Both the position numbers and the translations under genes were made by a program. From a virus, in the IMG/VR virus record IMGVR_UViG_3300010412_000063, positions 1-40,068 of that record: 40,068 nucleotides of DNA. One strand, given 5' to 3'. Of the stretch, positions 14,751 to 23,100 are shown in pieces. Within the stretch, counting starts at the first letter, position 1; each line of letters starts with the position of its first letter. Under the pieces are notes generated by a model that was not told the DNA's origin, made no database searches, and saw only the letters and a list, made by a program, of their open reading frames with translations.

Positions 14751-14936
14751 ATGACGCTGCTTGAATGGTTCACAGCCAATCCGTCCGAGCAAGGATTGCG
14801 GGCGAATTTCTACGAAGAAGTCCGCCGCGCCCTCGCCATCGCGCAGGCGGCGGAGGAATGGGTGAAGGACGGTGACGTTACCGCTCAGTTCATCTTGCGC
14901 CGTGCCGACGAACTGCTGGCGGGGAAGGAGAAGTGA
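14751..14936 (+). CDS. Small hypothetical protein
   Basis: A 61-residue, mostly helical protein directly after the duplicated RNA element, with a weak purine-rich ribosome site (GGGGAAG). It starts MTLLEWFTANPSEQG. Its stop overlaps the next start. Part of a three-gene accessory unit (14751-15417). No family recognised. Confidence 0.6.
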   Translation: MTLLEWFTANPSEQGLRANFYEEVRRALAIAQAAEEWVKDGDVTAQFILRRADELLAGKEK

Positions 14937-15205
14937 TGCAGTCACCGATAAGCTGGCGGTCCCTCGTCCCAACGGCGCGATGGCATGCGCTGCCGGGATG
15001 CGTCGCCGAACTGCGCACGATCAGCGGCACGGTGTTCGAGCGCATCGTGTCCACGAAGGTCGGCGAACATACGCTGGCATCCACCGGGCGCTGCTATCAC
15101 TCATTTGCCGATGCGCTAGTCGAAGCGGAGCATCGATTGCAGGAAGCGCTGCTCGGCTACAAGTCGATCGACACGAAGCAAGGGCAAGGCGATGGGCAGC
15201 AATGA
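14936..15205 (+). CDS. Small hypothetical protein
   Basis: An 89-residue protein with an AAGGAG site and ATG at 14936; a GTG at 14933 would add one residue. Overlaps the upstream stop and the downstream start, so the three small genes are translationally linked. It has a beta-rich middle (TVFERIVSTKVGEHTL) and a helical C terminus. Function unknown. Confidence 0.6.
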   Translation: MQSPISWRSLVPTARWHALPGCVAELRTISGTVFERIVSTKVGEHTLASTGRCYHSFADALVEAEHRLQEALLGYKSIDTKQGQGDGQQ

Positions 15206-15417
15206 CGCTCACCGACCTTGCCTTCGTCATCATCGGTGGCGCTGGCGTGCTGCTGATCCTCGAACTGACGCACTGGATGTACGGGCGTCCTAAGCTCGAC
15301 GACTCTCGGCGATCGAGCGCACCGCGTCGCCCGATGCCTTGCTGCCTGCACTGCTGCCGAAACGGTACTGGTAGATCGCGATCGAGAATCCGATCACGGT
15401 GCCGCAAGTTCCGATGA
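15202..15417 (+). CDS. Small membrane protein, converging into the endolysin gene
   Basis: A 71-residue frame starting in an ATGA overlap. Residues 5-24 (DLAFVIIGGAGVLLILELTH) form one membrane segment; the rest is Arg/Cys-rich. Its last 128 bases lie antisense to the 3' end of the endolysin gene, so the C-terminal sequence is constrained and may be unimportant. The N-terminal part looks real. A lysis-accessory role is possible given the neighbour, but unsupported. Confidence 0.5.
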   Translation: MTLTDLAFVIIGGAGVLLILELTHWMYGRPKLDDSRRSSAPRRPMPCCLHCCRNGTGRSRSRIRSRCRKFR

Positions 15418-15913
15418 AGAGCGCGACGAGTTCGCCCATCGGCTTATGGTCATCGAAGTAGATGGTTTGCAGCACCAGCAGAGTGACGATAGAAGCGAAG
15501 ACGGTCGCCGCTGCTCCGAGCGCGCCGTAGATCAGCACGTTGGTCGCCGAGTTGATCGCATCGTCGCCCTTGGCGCGAGCCGCCGCCCTGTCCATGCTGG
15601 CGTCGTCTGCCTCTTGCGCGCGGACGATCATGCCGAGCAGTCGATCGTATTCGTCGAGCAAGGCGTCCCGCGCTTCCTTCGCTGCTGCTGGCGACGCGAC
15701 GAGCGCCGCCACTGCCTTCTGTTCGTTCCACTCGGTAGCAGGGACGTCCGCTGGCTTCGTCGCGTCGGCGATCTTGCCGAGCGCGATCGTCGCCGCCTCG
15801 ATGTTGCGAGCCTTCACGCTCTTGGTCTCGTCGAGGAACAACTTGCCGATCTCGGGCAGCACGGTCGCGGCAGCTTGAATCAGTCCGGTCAGGATAGGCA
15901 GTGGGAGAGCCAT
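15290..15913 (-). other. Possible internal-start product: holin-like membrane protein
   Basis: An in-frame ATG at 15913 (Met211 of the endolysin gene) is preceded by GAGG at five bases and starts MALPLPILTG directly after the Pro-rich linker. It would give a 207-residue protein with a helical N-terminal part and two membrane segments, similar in layout to holins of the three-TM family. Whether it is made separately cannot be told from sequence. Confidence 0.45.
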
Positions 15914-16543
15914 AGGAGCCTCGATGCGAGTGGGTGAAGGGGCAGGCGGCGCGGGCGAAGTCGGCGGCGTAGGAGACGGCGACACCGACGTCGGCGCTGT
16001 CCCGCGCGCCTGCGTTGACTGAACAGCAGCGAGCGCAACTGCGAATCGATCCCGGCGGTCGTCCAGCCCGTTGAGTCCGCCGTTGAGTCTCTTCGTCACT
16101 GCTCGGACGGGATCGGCATCGTTGCAAAGCTCGCCGAGCCTGAACGACTGCCACACCCATCCAGCACTGAGCGCGGCATAGAGCGGCTCTTCAAGAAGCC
16201 ACGGGTGGTTCGCGAGATCAAGCCCGAGCGCCTCGCCGCATGCCTCGTAGTTCGCTCGCCCGGTTACCTGAAGCAGCCCGCGTCCGCGAAAGTGAGGACC
16301 GTCGCCCGGCTGCGTGTTCCCGAGATCGAGCCGTCCCTCGTAAGCGTCGCCGCTCGCGATCTCACGAACGTGCCGCAGGCTCCCGCTCTCGTGCGCGATC
16401 TGCGCGAGGAACATCGCGACTTGGACCGGATCGTCGCCGACGAATCTCTGCCGCGCCGCTTCAAGGTGCGGGGCGTAGGTCTCGATCGCTATCGCTGGCG
16501 CGGAGTGGATTGCCCTGCGCAGGAGTTCGGGGCTAATCATCAT
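15290..16543 (-). CDS. GH19 endolysin fused to a holin-like membrane domain
   Basis: A 417-residue fusion. Residues 1-180 are a glycoside hydrolase family 19 (chitinase-like) phage lysin: catalytic E52 in AHESGSL, GRGLLQVTGRANY at 87-99, and a KRLNGGLNGLDDR segment near 151-163. A Pro/Ser/Thr-rich linker spans 181-210. Residues 211-417 contain a long helical region and two membrane segments (about 335-361 and 370-392), reminiscent of three-TM type phage holins. Met211 has GAGG five bases upstream, so a separate holin-like product may also be made. The lysin cleaves peptidoglycan glycan strands; the fused membrane part may target or release it. Confidence 0.88.
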   Translation of the reverse strand: MMISPELLRRAIHSAPAIAIETYAPHLEAARQRFVGDDPVQVAMFLAQIAHESGSLRHVREIASGDAYEGRLDLGNTQPGDGPHFRGRGLLQVTGRANYEACGEALGLDLANHPWLLEEPLYAALSAGWVWQSFRLGELCNDADPVRAVTKRLNGGLNGLDDRRDRFAVALAAVQSTQARGTAPTSVSPSPTPPTSPAPPAPSPTRIEAPMALPLPILTGLIQAAATVLPEIGKLFLDETKSVKARNIEAATIALGKIADATKPADVPATEWNEQKAVAALVASPAAAKEARDALLDEYDRLLGMIVRAQEADDASMDRAAARAKGDDAINSATNVLIYGALGAAATVFASIVTLLVLQTIYFDDHKPMGELVALFIGTCGTVIGFSIAIYQYRFGSSAGSKASGDAVRSIAESRRA

Positions 16544-16553
16544 TCTCTGATCC

Positions 16554-16910
16554 TCAAGCTGCGGTCGCTCTCGTGTAGATGCTCACCGCAGCGAATAGCT
16601 TGTCCCTCGTGTCGTCGTCCACCTTGCAGCATTCGAGCGCTTCGAGGTAGATCGCGTCCGCTGTCTCCCTTGGCATGTTCGTCTTCAACAACCAATCGTG
16701 AACAATCGCTGCCCGCAAGCCGGGCCAACCCGTGAACGACATCAACCCCTTCGGGATGCTCGCGCCATCTGAGCCGAAGCCAGCCGGGACGACGATCGTG
16801 CTGCCATATCTCTTCGACTCGAAGATGAGTGGGTCGAGCAGATAGAAGAACGGACGAGCGCCCGCATCGTCGAGGACTCTGAGATCGCACTCGCTGACCC
16901 AATGGCTCAT
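16554..16910 (-). CDS. DUF1353 family protein
   Basis: A 118-residue protein with the DUF1353 signature: GFGSDGASIP followed by a GWPGLRAAIVHDWLL segment. This family is common next to phage lysis genes and of unsettled function; the conserved Asp and His residues suggest metal or substrate binding. The start at 16910 overlaps the upstream stop (ATGA). It lies just before the endolysin gene, supporting a lysis-related role by context. Confidence 0.85.
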   Translation of the reverse strand: MSHWVSECDLRVLDDAGARPFFYLLDPLIFESKRYGSTIVVPAGFGSDGASIPKGLMSFTGWPGLRAAIVHDWLLKTNMPRETADAIYLEALECCKVDDDTRDKLFAAVSIYTRATAA

Positions 16911-17209
16911 GGGAACTGTTCGAGCCACTTGCGCAGAGCAGCGCGGTAGTCGTCAAGCTCCTGACCCTCCGCGATGATCCTGCGCTGGCGCACCTCGCCC
17001 CGATAGACGTTGCCGGCGCGGACGGGCGGACCGTTGTCGATCAGGTCTTGGTAGTCCTGCTCGCGGCACCGAAGCTGGACGTCGCCGTACCAATTGATCC
17101 GATCTGCTGCGACGGGCCAAAAAAAGTTCCACGAGCTAGAAGCAAGCGCTAGGTAGCCCTGCGGCTTATCGCGCAACGCTGGGTGAAACTCCTTGAGATC
17201 GAGTGCCAT
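16907..17209 (-). CDS. Hypothetical protein
   Basis: A 100-residue soluble protein with a strong AGGAGG site. It is aromatic-rich at 25-45 (WNFFWPVAADRINWYGDVQ) and Arg-rich later. It lies between a membrane protein and the DUF1353 gene in the lysis region. No family recognised. Confidence 0.65.
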   Translation of the reverse strand: MALDLKEFHPALRDKPQGYLALASSSWNFFWPVAADRINWYGDVQLRCREQDYQDLIDNGPPVRAGNVYRGEVRQRRIIAEGQELDDYRAALRKWLEQFP

Positions 17210-17217
17210 GCGTCCTC

Positions 17218-17598
17218 CTATTGGGATGGCGGCTTCTTGGTAGCCAAGCCGTTATGCGAAGCGAGGTTGAGCTTTACCTCGTCGAGCTTGTCGTTGATCT
17301 TGTCGATCTTCGACAGCAATTCCGCGCGGAACGAATCGGTCGCCCGCACGATCTCGTCCATGCGCTTGTCCCGCTGTATTCCGAGCAGCTGGTGCGTGTC
17401 GACTTCCTTGCTCAACGTCAGCACCCAGACCAGACCGCCGCCGACGACAAGCCCGACTCCGAGTAGGTTCAGCACAACCCACTTGCCGAACTTTGCCAAC
17501 ATCTTGTCCTCGACCCGCTTCGCAACGAGGCTCGATAGCTTGTCCAACTCCCACTCGGGCATGACGATCTCCCGAGTGTCTTCGTGTTGAGTTTCCAT
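17218..17598 (-). CDS. Single-TM protein with coiled coil (lysis or tail region)
   Basis: A 126-residue protein with one membrane segment at about 40-62 (WVVLNLLGVGLVVGGGLVWVL) and a charged helical C-terminal part (70-115) likely to form a coiled coil. The N terminus is charged and probably cytoplasmic. This shape fits an inner-membrane spanin or holin-like protein; the position beside the endolysin agrees. An alternative start at an internal Met13 exists. The AGGTGA site favours 17598. Confidence 0.7.
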   Translation of the reverse strand: METQHEDTREIVMPEWELDKLSSLVAKRVEDKMLAKFGKWVVLNLLGVGLVVGGGLVWVLTLSKEVDTHQLLGIQRDKRMDEIVRATDSFRAELLSKIDKINDKLDEVKLNLASHNGLATKKPPSQ

Positions 17599-17608
17599 TT
17601 CATGTCAC

Positions 17609-19198
17609 CTAAAGGGCGTACCAATAGTCGATGCGAGGGAAAGGGTGGATGAAGTCGGGCCACGTGTAATACTCGTTGATGGCAAGGAAGTTCACCGCCC
17701 CGAGAGACATCCACCCCTCGCCCTTCACGACCGACAGCGCTGCGGCAACCTTGCCGTTGATCGTCAGCGTCGGGTGCCCTTCGAGGAACTCGACCTTCAA
17801 GGTCACCGTGCAATTAACGCCGACCACTTCAACGTCGCTAGGGAACGTGAAGTATTGGACGTTGGATTGATTGCTCGGTGGCATCTCGTCAACCGGCGCA
17901 TCGAAAGCCGCGAAGATGCAGCGATTCGTTCCCGGTCGCAAGATGATGTCGATCTGCGGTCTTGTAGGACCGGCTTCGGCGATCGAGATCAAGATGCCGA
18001 AGGTCAAGTTCGAGCCGCTCTTGATGCGCCGGTCGATCTCGAAGCGACAGGCGAACATCTTGAAGTCCAGAAGATTCTGCGACCGATCGTAATCGCTCTC
18101 CAACGTGCCAGCAGTGAACCAGAATTGCGCGCCTTCGCTAAAGTACGCCCACCCTTGGTAGACGTAGTCGGTGTAGTAATGGATCGTGATCCAGTCGGGG
18201 ATGATGTAGTAGGCAACGCTCTTGCCCGTCCAGCGCTTGTTCTCAACATTGAGGTCGGGAGGCATGCCCCGAATCAGCCCATCGTATTTGAAGAAGTAGC
18301 CGATCCTTCCGCAGGGCTTCGGGTCGTGGAGAAACCCGATCACGGTCGGGAACTCCCAGCGTTGATCGTCGAAGGCGACCACGACCTCGTCGCCGACCTC
18401 GAACGCATAGGCATCGCAACTCATATACCGGACGACGCAGTTCTCCACTCTGCTCGTCTGATTGACGGGCAAGTTCTGCGCAGTCGATCTCGCGTCATAG
18501 AGCGTCACCGTCGCGGTGTTCTCTTCGGTGCTGATCTTTTCGATCTTCCCTGCCCGATACGTCGGTAGCCACTTCTGCCAGCCCGGCAGGACGGCAGCGT
18601 TGAAATATGCTTGCGGTCCCGTCATCGCGGCGCGCGCAAGCAACTGCCCATCAGCAGCGGTCGGCTCGATCGATTCCCGATAGCCCTCGGGATGACCCGG
18701 CACGACAAGGACCTTTACCGGCTCGCCCGGTATCTCGATCGTGCCAACAAGCCCTGTCGCGTCTTCGGTGAGATCGGCGCACCACGCGGGCAAGGTCTTC
18801 TTCGTGACGACTGCGGTCTTTGCTTTCCGTTCCTTTTCTAGGCTCGCCTTCTCGAACTTGTATTCGGTCAGCTTCGTCTCGGCGACCCGAGTGTTAGCCT
18901 CGACTTCGTAAAGCGCGGACGTAGCAGCAACGACTGCCTTGTACTCTTCCTCGCCCGTCCCGCCAGCCTGCAGTGCAGCGTTCAGCGCATCGATGGCGGC
19001 GTGCAATGCGTTCCGGTAAGGCGTCTCTTCTGCCTTGACGTCGACCAGCTTCGCGGATTGCAGTTGGATGAACTCGTCCAAAGCGCTGATGCGGCTGTCG
19101 ATGCGAGTGAGTTCCGACTCGACCCTCGCGGAGCCGACATCGATCTCGATGACGTAAGACCCGTCCGCGCCTCCGCTGACGACAGAAGCGTTCCCCAT
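17609..19198 (-). CDS. Tail protein with N-terminal coiled coil
   Basis: A 529-residue virion protein. Residues about 25-135 form a helical coiled-coil region; the rest is beta-rich with many aromatic residues and resembles tail-tip or baseplate material. The start overlaps the stop of the upstream lectin-domain protein (TAATG). It stands at the 3' end of the tail cluster, where tip or host-recognition proteins are usual. I do not recognise a catalytic motif. Confidence 0.7.
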   Translation of the reverse strand: MGNASVVSGGADGSYVIEIDVGSARVESELTRIDSRISALDEFIQLQSAKLVDVKAEETPYRNALHAAIDALNAALQAGGTGEEEYKAVVAATSALYEVEANTRVAETKLTEYKFEKASLEKERKAKTAVVTKKTLPAWCADLTEDATGLVGTIEIPGEPVKVLVVPGHPEGYRESIEPTAADGQLLARAAMTGPQAYFNAAVLPGWQKWLPTYRAGKIEKISTEENTATVTLYDARSTAQNLPVNQTSRVENCVVRYMSCDAYAFEVGDEVVVAFDDQRWEFPTVIGFLHDPKPCGRIGYFFKYDGLIRGMPPDLNVENKRWTGKSVAYYIIPDWITIHYYTDYVYQGWAYFSEGAQFWFTAGTLESDYDRSQNLLDFKMFACRFEIDRRIKSGSNLTFGILISIAEAGPTRPQIDIILRPGTNRCIFAAFDAPVDEMPPSNQSNVQYFTFPSDVEVVGVNCTVTLKVEFLEGHPTLTINGKVAAALSVVKGEGWMSLGAVNFLAINEYYTWPDFIHPFPRIDYWYAL

Positions 19199-20727
19199 TA
19201 CTCGACGACTCCATACATTGAGTCGCCCGCGCCAAGCGCATCCTCATGGGCGAGGTTGTAAGTCGTGACCGGATCAACAGCATCGCCAGCAGCGGTCGAC
19301 GCATCGTGCGGCATGTTGTAGGTCGTCAGCGCAGCGAGCGCATAACCGGCACCGATCGCGAAGTTCAATGTCTCGCGCAGGACAACGCCGCCGCCGCCTA
19401 CGTCCATGTAGGACTGCAACCCGTCCATCGAGACGTACTGATTGATGTAGTCGACGACGATGGGCTTGCCATCGACGACGATCCGCATCGAAGGAATGAT
19501 CGTCAGGTCGAGGGCGCAGCGCACCCGAGTCGAGTTCTTGGAGATCGACACGGATTGCACGTCCGGCAACTCGATGTCCGATTCGTATTCTGGATTCTCG
19601 ACGAGGGGCCAGCCGTCCCAATACCCAGAGACCGTTCCCGTGTAGCGCCTCGTCCCTCGATCGAACTGGACGGTCTGAACCGGAGCGCGGAAGAGTTCAG
19701 TCTCAGACGCCCACGAGCCGTCAATGTCGAGAGCGACAGCAATGATGGCGAACTGCTCCGCGTCGGCGATGGCATCGACATAGGCGGCGACGGCAGGGAT
19801 CACGCATTGCGCATAGCTCACCGAGCCTGCCCGCAATGTCGATTGCCAAGAAGAGATCGACGCGCGGACCGTTGTGCCGTCGGCAGCGATCAAGTCGGCG
19901 AAGTAGATCGTCGCTGCTGAAGTGCCGCGACGAGGGAGCGCAGCACGAAGCCCAATCGAGGACGTGAAATACTCGAGGAACTGCTGGCCCGGATAGAACG
20001 TGGCCCCAAGCCCCAAGGCTTCGCCGTAGGGCTCGGCACCCTCGGGGAAGGGAGCAGTCGGGACCGTGTAGGAGCCGGTGTAGCGACCAACGCCTTTCGT
20101 GATTCGCAACTCGTCGACATAGACGAGAGCGCCCGAACTGAAAAGCAACTCGCTATTCGCTATCCACAGATCGTTCGAGATGCCCGAGATGTCATCGCCA
20201 TGCGTGTTGCTTGCTCCGACTGCGCCATCGACCAGCAGCCGCAGCGTCGTGCCCGTCCTCGACACTGCGATGTGGTGCATCGCCCCATCGTAGATTCCAG
20301 CGTCGGCGAACGAAATGATGACCGAGCCATCCCAAGAAAAGTTGAGGATGCCAACAGGCGAACTGCCGAAGTCGTGAGTTAGTTCCCACCCGGTGTTGCC
20401 GGGATTGCTCGTGTATGCGTTGCCGACAATGATCGCCGTGTCGAAGTCACTGCCGGGATGGTAGAACTGGACAAAGCATTCGATCGTGAAGTCGCCCGTG
20501 CCGAAGTCCCAATCAGCAGAGTCCGCCGCCGAGACGTAACTCTTGGGCGATGTTCCTTCGGGAGACTTCAGCGACGCGGTGCCGAACTTCTTGACCGCTG
20601 TCGATAGTTGCGCGTTGCCAGCCGCAGTCAGCGCATGCGCCGAGTCCGATGCGTCATAGAAGGTCGTCGAAGCATCGTCGCCGTCCCAGTGAACCAGCAG
20701 GACGACGTTGTCCCAATACTCGTCCAT
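19198..20727 (-). CDS. Tail protein with LamG/concanavalin-like domain
   Basis: A 509-residue tail protein. The first 230 residues match the LamG-like jelly-roll pattern (LVHWDGDDAST, then FTIECFVQF, HHIAVSRTGTTLRLLVDG, LWIANS and VYVDELRI), usually a carbohydrate-binding domain for host recognition. The middle is unassigned beta-rich tail protein. The C terminus (about 465-509) carries two copies of the HDA/GD repeat that becomes dozens long in the proteins at 29692 and 31377. The gene follows the tape measure and one small tail gene. Confidence 0.78.
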   Translation of the reverse strand: MDEYWDNVVLLVHWDGDDASTTFYDASDSAHALTAAGNAQLSTAVKKFGTASLKSPEGTSPKSYVSAADSADWDFGTGDFTIECFVQFYHPGSDFDTAIIVGNAYTSNPGNTGWELTHDFGSSPVGILNFSWDGSVIISFADAGIYDGAMHHIAVSRTGTTLRLLVDGAVGASNTHGDDISGISNDLWIANSELLFSSGALVYVDELRITKGVGRYTGSYTVPTAPFPEGAEPYGEALGLGATFYPGQQFLEYFTSSIGLRAALPRRGTSAATIYFADLIAADGTTVRASISSWQSTLRAGSVSYAQCVIPAVAAYVDAIADAEQFAIIAVALDIDGSWASETELFRAPVQTVQFDRGTRRYTGTVSGYWDGWPLVENPEYESDIELPDVQSVSISKNSTRVRCALDLTIIPSMRIVVDGKPIVVDYINQYVSMDGLQSYMDVGGGGVVLRETLNFAIGAGYALAALTTYNMPHDASTAAGDAVDPVTTYNLAHEDALGAGDSMYGVVE

Positions 20728-20733
20728 GTCCGT

Positions 20734-21078
20734 TCACTCGCTGAGGCGCGCCACGCAATCGAGGACGAGCGTCGCGACGCTGCGCTGAACGGTATACGAC
20801 CGGATCACGCACTCCATAAGCCCGTGAGGGGTGGGCACGCGGACTCGCTCTTGATAGCGGACCAAGCGCTTGATCGTGTCCTCCTGCTCCTGCGTCGGAG
20901 TCCAAGAGAACACCATCGTCCGATCGGAATCGCTGAAGCCGAAGTCGTTGACGACTGCGCCATCGAAGGTGGCGACGCGGCTCGTGCGCCGCGCCGTCAG
21001 CCCGAAGTCGGGTTGAGGGACGTCAATCGTGCAGACGCCCGCGAGATCGAAGTCCCTGCCAGAGATTGTCACCAGCAT
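20734..21078 (-). CDS. Tail-associated protein (distal tail position)
   Basis: A 114-residue protein starting at ATG 21078, one base after the tape-measure stop. Beta-rich, with VPQPDFGLTARRTSRVAT and FSWTPTQEQED segments. Position right after the tape measure is that of distal tail or tip-assembly proteins. No named family by eye; the assignment is from context. Confidence 0.65.
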   Translation of the reverse strand: MLVTISGRDFDLAGVCTIDVPQPDFGLTARRTSRVATFDGAVVNDFGFSDSDRTMVFSWTPTQEQEDTIKRLVRYQERVRVPTPHGLMECVIRSYTVQRSVATLVLDCVARLSE

Positions 21079-21079
21079 G

Positions 21080-23098
21080 TCAGAGTCCCGTGAGCATCTC
21101 CAAGCCTTCAGCATTGACCCTCACTTGAATCGTCTTGAGGATCTCCCACATGAACGCCTCAAGCTGAGGCTGTAGCCCCGCGCCATCGACCTTGATTAGC
21201 GCGCCCCCGGCTTGCAGGCTTTCGGCTTTCGCTCGCTGCAAGGCAATCTGCGCGTCGATCAATTCGGATTGCTTCTTCAACTGTTCATCGAGTCGAGTCG
21301 ATTGCTTTTCGATCTCTTCGGTAATGATGCGCCATGTTGCCCAATCCTTTGTCCCGCCAACGAGTAGACCGAGCATGTCGGTCAGACCCTTGGTGGTCTG
21401 CGTCACTGCGTTGTCGATCGACTCGAACGCAGCGACCGCGATCTTCGCGTTCGCCTCAACCTCTGCTATGTCGAGCTTGACAGCCGCCTCGATCAGCTTG
21501 ATGCGTTCGTTGGATGCGATCTTCTCCAACTCCAGCTCATACTTCTTCGCGGCGTCCTCTGCCTTCTTCGCAGCGTCCGCAGCCTTTTTGAGCGCTGGCT
21601 CCTGTTCGAGCAGGCGAGTCGTCGCGCCGCCGACCGCCTTGTCCATTGCGAGTTGCGCCTTCTGGACGTCGTCGAGTCGCGAGTAGTAATCGCCAGCCGA
21701 GATATTCCCTTTGGCGTACTCGATAGCGAGTTGCGCCGTAGCCTTCGCAAGTTCTTCTGACGAGGTAGTCGTCTTGACCAGCGTGTCGAATGCCTTTAGC
21801 GAGAATTTCTCCGCCTGCTGCCCTGCGGCTTCGAGATTCTTGCCAGCCTCGACCGCATTGAAGCCGACCTTCGTTGTCTCTTCGCTGATGCCCAAAAGCG
21901 CATTGCTGGCGGGGCGCATCGCGTCCGCTGCCTTGAAGAAGGCAGCCTGCATCTTGTCGCCTGTCTCGGTGCTGAACAGCGAGAGCTTCAACGACTGATC
22001 GACAAGAATCTTGGCAAGGTCATATAGAAGCTGCATCGATGACACAGCACCGACGATTGCGGTCGTGCCAAGCTGAAGCCCCTTGACAAAGATGTCCCAC
22101 GCGCCCGAGTCGCCGATGATGACGAACGCCTCCTTGACTGCGTTCGTCAGGCGATTGAGGTTTGCTTGGTAGGTACTGAACTTCGCTTCCGCGAGCCCTT
22201 CGTTCAGGGTGTTCGCGAAGGTGAGGAACTCCTGCGCGCCGATCTTGCCTTCTTTGACGAGAGCGAACAGTTCGGGAGTGGTTTTATTGAGCGATGCGGC
22301 GAATTGATCGAAGAAGCCCGGCATCACTGATGCGATGCTCTTGAGGTCTTCGAGTTCAAATTTATTTTTGCTAACGCCTTGCTGGACTTGGGTGAGGGCG
22401 CGCTCAACGTCCGCACTACTCCTGCCAAGCTGCGATAGAGTTCCCGCGACTGCCTCGAAGATCACCTTGGCGCCGTCGCCTTCGAGCGCAGTCCCCTTAG
22501 TGGCAGCAGCGAGCAGGGAGTAGGACTTGGCAGCGGAGTCGATCTCCAAGCCCATTCTGTTCGCCACGTCCTTGAGGTACTCGAACTCCTTTGCGGCACC
22601 CTCTGATGATCCGGTCACCACACCCATCGTCAGACGGAACTGTTCCGCGTTCGCGTTCGCCTCTATCCACTCCTTGACAACGAAGGAAGCAGCCAGCGCC
22701 TTGAAGGCGAGGACAGCCTTGTCGACACTGACCGCCGACTCCTTCAGCGCATCGCTGTTCCTCTGCGCTGCGTCCTTGTGCCTATCGGTCGCCTCTGTAG
22801 TCTGTCCGAGTTCCTTTTCCAAAACATCGAGGGTTTGATTGACCCCGCCGACGTTCTTCGTGAGGTCGCCCGCATAGATGTTCGACAGCGCAGTGGTCCG
22901 CGCTTCAAGGGTCGCACTCTTGTCCGCCGCGATCGAGAGGTAGTAGTTCAAGTCCTCGATCGGCTTGCTGCGGACCTCGATGTCGAATTCCTTTTGATCG
23001 ATCGCGGTCAGCGCTGCGTCGAGCTTCTTGATGTCGACTTCGGCTTGCGTGACGTCGCTATCGAAGATGATGTCGACGGTCTTGGTGGCGTCTGCCAT
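21080..23098 (-). CDS. Tape measure protein
   Basis: A 672-residue, largely helical protein with the tape-measure N-terminal pattern: a region around 140-260 with GSSEGAAKEFEYLKDVANRM, AATKGTALEG and QVQQGVSKNKFELEDLKSI. Hydrophobic helices lie near 345-385 and long Ala/Lys-rich coiled coils near 490-560. It sets tail length; this size suggests a tail of very roughly 100 nm, consistent with a siphovirus. The start lies two bases after the end of the -1 frame chaperone extension. Confidence 0.92.
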   Translation of the reverse strand: MADATKTVDIIFDSDVTQAEVDIKKLDAALTAIDQKEFDIEVRSKPIEDLNYYLSIAADKSATLEARTTALSNIYAGDLTKNVGGVNQTLDVLEKELGQTTEATDRHKDAAQRNSDALKESAVSVDKAVLAFKALAASFVVKEWIEANANAEQFRLTMGVVTGSSEGAAKEFEYLKDVANRMGLEIDSAAKSYSLLAAATKGTALEGDGAKVIFEAVAGTLSQLGRSSADVERALTQVQQGVSKNKFELEDLKSIASVMPGFFDQFAASLNKTTPELFALVKEGKIGAQEFLTFANTLNEGLAEAKFSTYQANLNRLTNAVKEAFVIIGDSGAWDIFVKGLQLGTTAIVGAVSSMQLLYDLAKILVDQSLKLSLFSTETGDKMQAAFFKAADAMRPASNALLGISEETTKVGFNAVEAGKNLEAAGQQAEKFSLKAFDTLVKTTTSSEELAKATAQLAIEYAKGNISAGDYYSRLDDVQKAQLAMDKAVGGATTRLLEQEPALKKAADAAKKAEDAAKKYELELEKIASNERIKLIEAAVKLDIAEVEANAKIAVAAFESIDNAVTQTTKGLTDMLGLLVGGTKDWATWRIITEEIEKQSTRLDEQLKKQSELIDAQIALQRAKAESLQAGGALIKVDGAGLQPQLEAFMWEILKTIQVRVNAEGLEMLTGL

Positions 23099-23100
23099 TG

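Noticed and set aside
14568-14972. Minus-strand 134-codon frame with duplicated peptide
   Set aside because: The repeated peptide simply reflects the duplicated RNA element, and no ribosome site is present.
13482-15417. Lysogeny module
   Set aside because: A Cro-like protein is present but I find no CI-type repressor, integrase, excisionase or attachment-site core.
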